A stretch of DNA of 64,000 nt from the NCBI RefSeq assembly GCF_000526635.1, contig NZ_JAGL01000002.1:62001-126000 (forward strand), given 5' to 3'. A model generated the notes under the pieces. It saw nothing but the letters and a program-made list of their open reading frames with translations, searched no databases and had not been told where the DNA came from. The position numbers and the translations under genes are program-made. This DNA is from Aminobacter sp. J41 (GTDB taxonomy: Bacteria; Pseudomonadota; Alphaproteobacteria; Rhizobiales; Rhizobiaceae). This document shows positions 60,978 to 64,000 of this stretch, piece after piece. Positions within the stretch are counted from its first letter, which is position 1; every line of letters begins with the position of its first letter.

Positions 60978-61883
60978 ATGAAATCGTTGGCGCAGACTGT
61001 TCCCTCATATCGACTTTATCGTGAAGCATACGGGGAATCCGGGGATTTCTGGATTCACTGCGAAACGATCCCGGAGCGCACGCACCTGCACAATTGGGAA
61101 ATTTCGCCTCACCGCCACGACGCGCTGTTCCAGATTTTTTTTATGAGCGACGGTGCTGGCGAAATCACGGGCGACGATGGCAGCCGCCGCTTCAAGGCTC
61201 CCTGCGCGATATTTATCCCACCTGGAGAAGTCCACGGTTTCTCCTATTCGCGCGATGTGGATGGCCTGGTGCTCACGGTCGTCAGCGACCGGCTGAAGAC
61301 GCTTGCCGCTGCCGACCGTCGGGTTGCACTTTTTGCCTCCGAAATTCGCATTATTCCGACCTCTCCTGAGGACAAGGATGCGAACTTTGCGATCGAATGT
61401 GTACGCAAGCTGTTCGAGGAACTCACCGGACGCGCCCACTGCCGGCTGCTGATGCTCGAACCGCTCATGACAGGCGCGATCGTCGGCCTGGTCCGCTCTG
61501 CCAATGCCGCGGGCGCGGCCAATGACGGCCTCGATGATCGCGACCGCGAACGGGTCGAGACACTGGCGACGCTAATCGCGGCCAACTTCCGCGCGCACAA
61601 GCCGGTGAGCTTCTATGCCGACACGATCGGTGTCTCGCCAACACACCTCAACCGCATCGCACGCAAGGCAACCGGCTACTCGGTGCTGGGTCTCATCACT
61701 CAGCAACTGCTTGAGGCCGCGCGCCGCGATCTGATTTTCACACCTACGCCGATCCAGGGTATCGCCTACGGCCTAGGCTTTTCGGACCCCGCCTATTTCA
61801 ACCGCTTCTTCCGTCGCCAGACCGGCATGACGCCGGGCGCCTTCCGTGAAGCTGAGCGGAGAAAGCAGGCGCTCGGCAAATGA
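60978..61883 (+). CDS. AraC-family activator, PobR-like
   Basis: A 301-residue regulator. N-terminal cupin-like effector domain (HLHNWEISPHRHDALFQIFF, CAIFIPPGEVHGFSYSRD) and a C-terminal AraC DNA-binding domain with two helix-turn-helix units (SFYADTIGVSPTHLNRIAR and the signature GIAYGLGFSDPAYFNRFFRR). Divergent from pobA with a 111-base shared region, so it probably activates pobA-pca on 4-hydroxybenzoate. Start 60978 chosen by homology; upstream frame is unsupported. Confidence 0.85.
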   Translation: MKSLAQTVPSYRLYREAYGESGDFWIHCETIPERTHLHNWEISPHRHDALFQIFFMSDGAGEITGDDGSRRFKAPCAIFIPPGEVHGFSYSRDVDGLVLTVVSDRLKTLAAADRRVALFASEIRIIPTSPEDKDANFAIECVRKLFEELTGRAHCRLLMLEPLMTGAIVGLVRSANAAGAANDGLDDRDRERVETLATLIAANFRAHKPVSFYADTIGVSPTHLNRIARKATGYSVLGLITQQLLEAARRDLIFTPTPIQGIAYGLGFSDPAYFNRFFRRQTGMTPGAFREAERRKQALGK

Positions 61884-61899
61884 CACGCCGCCGACGAAA

Positions 61900-61921
61900 A
61901 AGGGGCGGTTGCCCGCCCCTT
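61900..61921. terminator. terminator between regulator and ABC binding protein gene
   Basis: Stem AAGGGGCGG / CCGCCCCTT with a 4-base loop; A run on the left (GACGAAAAAGG) so the leftward binding protein gene gets the T tail. Confidence 0.75.
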
Positions 61922-61943
61922 CCGAGTTCCGGACCAGCCGCGA

Positions 61944-62909
61944 TTACATCGCGTCGGTGATCTCGGTCGTGTAGGCGCCAGACGGCTCCTTCTCGATGAT
62001 CTTCTGGTCGAGCAGCGCCTTGGCGGTACGCTCGTAGGCCGGCACGATAAGCTTCGCATCAGGCGTATCGATCAGCTTCGCCACCTCGCCGATCATGCGG
62101 ACCTGGTGGTTTTCGTCCTGGCCGCCATTGTCCATGACGATCTCGGCCGCCTCTTCAGGGTTCTCCATGGCGTACGCCCAGCCCTTCATCGAGGCGCGGA
62201 CGAAACGGACCATCTTGTCCTTGAAGGCCTGGTCCTTGAGGTTCTCCTCCATGACGTAGAGGCCGTCCTCGAGCAGGTCGACGCCCATCTCCGTGTAGTT
62301 GAAGACAATGAGATCCTCCGGCTTGAAGCCCGCGTCGATCACCTGCCAGTACTCGTTGTAGGTCATGACCGAAATGCAGTCGGCCTGCTTCTGGATCAGG
62401 GGTTGCACGTCGAACGACTGCTTGAGCACGGTCACGCCGTCAGGCCCGCCCTCGGTCGGAATGCCGAGCGAGTTCATCCAGGCATAGAACGGATACTCGT
62501 TGCCGAAGAACCAGACTCCGAGCGTGTGACCCTTAAAGTCGTCGGTGGTCTTGATCGGACCATCCTTCGGGCAGACGAGCTGCATGCCCGCCTTCTTGTA
62601 CGGCTGCGCGATGTTGACGAGGTTGACCCCCTTGTCGCGCGCGGCGAGCGCTGCCGCCATCCAGGTCACGACGACATCAGCGCCGCCGCCGGCAATCACC
62701 TGCTCCGGCGCGATGTCCGGGCCGCCCGGCTTGATGGTGACGTCGAGGTTCTCCTCATCGTAGAACCCCTTGTCCTTGGCAACGAGATAACCTGCGAACT
62801 GCCCCTGCACGACCCACTTGAGCTGCAGGGTTACCGGATCAGCCGCCCAGGCATGCGCAGTGGCGAGGGAGAACGCCCCCGCCAGCATAGATACGATCAG
62901 TTTCTTCAT
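61944..62909 (-). CDS. ABC transporter substrate-binding protein (NMT1/THI5-like)
   Basis: A 321-residue periplasmic protein. Signal peptide residues 1-22 (HAWA), then a two-lobe binding domain: LQLKWVVQGQFAGYLVAKD, GFYDEENLDVTIKPGG, GGGADVVVTWMAAALAARD, LGVWFFGNEYPFYAWM. Typical of ThiY/SsuA-type importers, often for pyrimidine or sulfonate ligands. Start 62909 has GAGGG upstream. Partner permease is 23 bases upstream. Confidence 0.93.
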   Translation of the reverse strand: MKKLIVSMLAGAFSLATAHAWAADPVTLQLKWVVQGQFAGYLVAKDKGFYDEENLDVTIKPGGPDIAPEQVIAGGGADVVVTWMAAALAARDKGVNLVNIAQPYKKAGMQLVCPKDGPIKTTDDFKGHTLGVWFFGNEYPFYAWMNSLGIPTEGGPDGVTVLKQSFDVQPLIQKQADCISVMTYNEYWQVIDAGFKPEDLIVFNYTEMGVDLLEDGLYVMEENLKDQAFKDKMVRFVRASMKGWAYAMENPEEAAEIVMDNGGQDENHQVRMIGEVAKLIDTPDAKLIVPAYERTAKALLDQKIIEKEPSGAYTTEITDAM

Positions 62910-62932
62910 TCTTCTTACCCTCTGGAGAACGT

Positions 62933-64000
62933 CTAACCACCGCGGATAGACGGATGCCAAAATGTGACTGCCCTTTCTGCGAGGGCTACCACTCCATAGA
63001 AGACGGAACCCGCGAGTGCTGCAACCGCGATTTCCGCCCACACCATGTCGACATTCATGCGTCCGACCTCGGTCGAGATGCGGAAGCCCATGCCGACCAC
63101 AGGCGTCCCGAAAAACTCGGCCACGATGGCGCCGATCAGCGCCAGCGTCGAATTGATCTTCAGAGCATTGAAGATGAATGGCATCGCCGCCGGAAGCCGC
63201 AGCTTCGCCAGCGTCTGCCAGTAGCCCGAAGCATAGGTGCGCATCAGGTCGCGCTCCATGTGCCCCGCAGCGGCGAGGCCCGTGACCGTATTAACGAGCA
63301 TCGGGAAGAAGGTCATGATGATTACCACCGCCGCCTTCGACTGCCAGTCGAAACCGAACCACATCACCATGATCGGCGCGATGCCGATGATCGGCAGCGC
63401 CGAGACGAGGTTGCCGATCGGCAGCAGGCCCCGCTGCATGAAGGTGAAGCGGTCGGCAACGATTGCCGCCAGGAACCCCGCCCCGCAGCCGACGCCATAG
63501 CCGAACAGCACGGCCTTGAAGATCGTCTGGTTGACGTCAGCCGCCAGGATCGGCAGCGAGTTTGCAAAGCGCGCGGCGACCGCGGATGGCGGCGGCAGCA
63601 GCACGAACGGGATGCCCGCCCCGCCCACAATCGCTTCCCACAGGATCAGCAGCCAGGCGCCGAACAAAAACGGAATGAAGAGGCGCAGGAGGATGTCGGT
63701 GCGCCTGTCCCTGGTCCGGATCGCCGATAGCACCGTCACCAACCGCCATGCGAGCAGCCAGGACGCAGCCAGCAGCAGCCAGAATGAAGGAGTTGCCCTA
63801 CCCGCGTGGTCCGTCAATGCCGAAAGCAGCAGCCAGACCGCCCCGTGCGCAGCAATGAACAGGACGGCAGAGACCGCAACCGTATTGCCAAGCGCTACAC
63901 CACCGACGGCACCCGCAACGAGCAGCAGGACGATCGGCCAGCTTGTCCCGCCTGCCCCGCTCGAAACGATAGGCAGGAACGCAAATGAGGTGACGACCAG
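62933..64000 (-). CDS. ABC transporter permease, incomplete at window edge
   Basis: A BPD_transp_1 permease whose C-terminal about 230 residues form the usual six-helix domain (EAA-like loop near YASGYWQTLAKLRLPAA). The reading frame is open to the right edge with no stop: upstream of a possible TTG at 63817 it continues as hydrophobic helices (for example LLLVAGAVGGVALGN and VSALLFIAAHGAVWLLLSAL). So the real protein is longer, with at least two extra N-terminal helices and an unseen start. The ATPase gene is probably beyond the edge. Confidence 0.9.
   Translation of the reverse strand: MVVTSFAFLPIVSSGAGGTSWPIVLLLVAGAVGGVALGNTVAVSAVLFIAAHGAVWLLLSALTDHAGRATPSFWLLLAASWLLAWRLVTVLSAIRTRDRRTDILLRLFIPFLFGAWLLILWEAIVGGAGIPFVLLPPPSAVAARFANSLPILAADVNQTIFKAVLFGYGVGCGAGFLAAIVADRFTFMQRGLLPIGNLVSALPIIGIAPIMVMWFGFDWQSKAAVVIIMTFFPMLVNTVTGLAAAGHMERDLMRTYASGYWQTLAKLRLPAAMPFIFNALKINSTLALIGAIVAEFFGTPVVGMGFRISTEVGRMNVDMVWAEIAVAALAGSVFYGVVALAERAVTFWHPSIRGG

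Overview
The window is chromosomal DNA of an alphaproteobacterium, most likely of the order Rhizobiales (Mesorhizobium, Aminobacter or Nitratireductor-like). Evidence: high GC, a complete division and cell wall (dcw) cluster running mraZ to ftsZ and then lpxC, bamD, recN and ligA, an FtsZ with a long C-terminal linker, a type-A RNase P RNA with alphaproteobacterial helices, a SahR-like ArsR/methyltransferase regulator in front of metF, and protocatechuate genes in pob/pca order. I saw no rRNA, tRNA, CRISPR array, transposase or integrase; the gene content looks vertically inherited apart from some accessory islets.

Layout. 1-1194: non-coding repeats and a small secreted Asn/Gly-rich protein. 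1195-7421: a hexapeptide acyltransferase and cytochrome b561 pair, a 52-residue peptide with SCO1 and PrmA, a DUF1127-like peptide, aminopeptidase P and the AzlCD exporter. 7529-32649 (all minus): ligA, recN, bamD, lpxC, ftsZ, ftsA, ftsQ, ddl, murB, murC, murG, ftsW, murD, mraY, murF, murE, ftsI, ftsL, rsmH, mraZ, transcribed from the mraZ end, with many ATGA-type overlaps and one possible internal terminator between murB and ddl. 33041-33440: rnpB. 33486-38517: a set of cell wall enzymes (lytic transglycosylase, amidase, class C-like serine hydrolase, GH25 lysozyme lipoprotein) plus a TerB/DnaJ protein. 38533-46749: type III ornithine/lysine decarboxylase, a 28-residue membrane peptide, the sahR-metF operon with a perfect 16-bp operator, trmO, DUF2293, a MOSC protein, a long FabH paralogue and ettA.

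46889-49116 is an accessory surface islet: an Omp19/Inh-like lipoprotein and two curlin-repeat proteins flanking a CsgH-type amyloid chaperone, without the CsgG/E/F export genes. 49202-55902 holds an ABC importer divergent from an alpha/beta hydrolase, a CaiB-type CoA transferase and an acetolactate-synthase-like ThDP enzyme; its pathway is not recognisable. Then comes a TerC-family membrane protein behind a structured leader. 56849-61883 is a 4-hydroxybenzoate and protocatechuate catabolic operon (pobA-pcaCHGB, without pcaD) with a divergent AraC-type regulator. The window ends inside a second ABC importer (binding protein plus a permease running off the right edge).

The best candidates for little-described biology are the split curlin/CsgH islet, the ABC/CoA-transferase/ThDP islet with its dyad operator candidate, the tiny membrane peptide at 40040, and the 10-bp periodic GGG boxes over the mraZ promoter. 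Most of the window is well-known housekeeping DNA.
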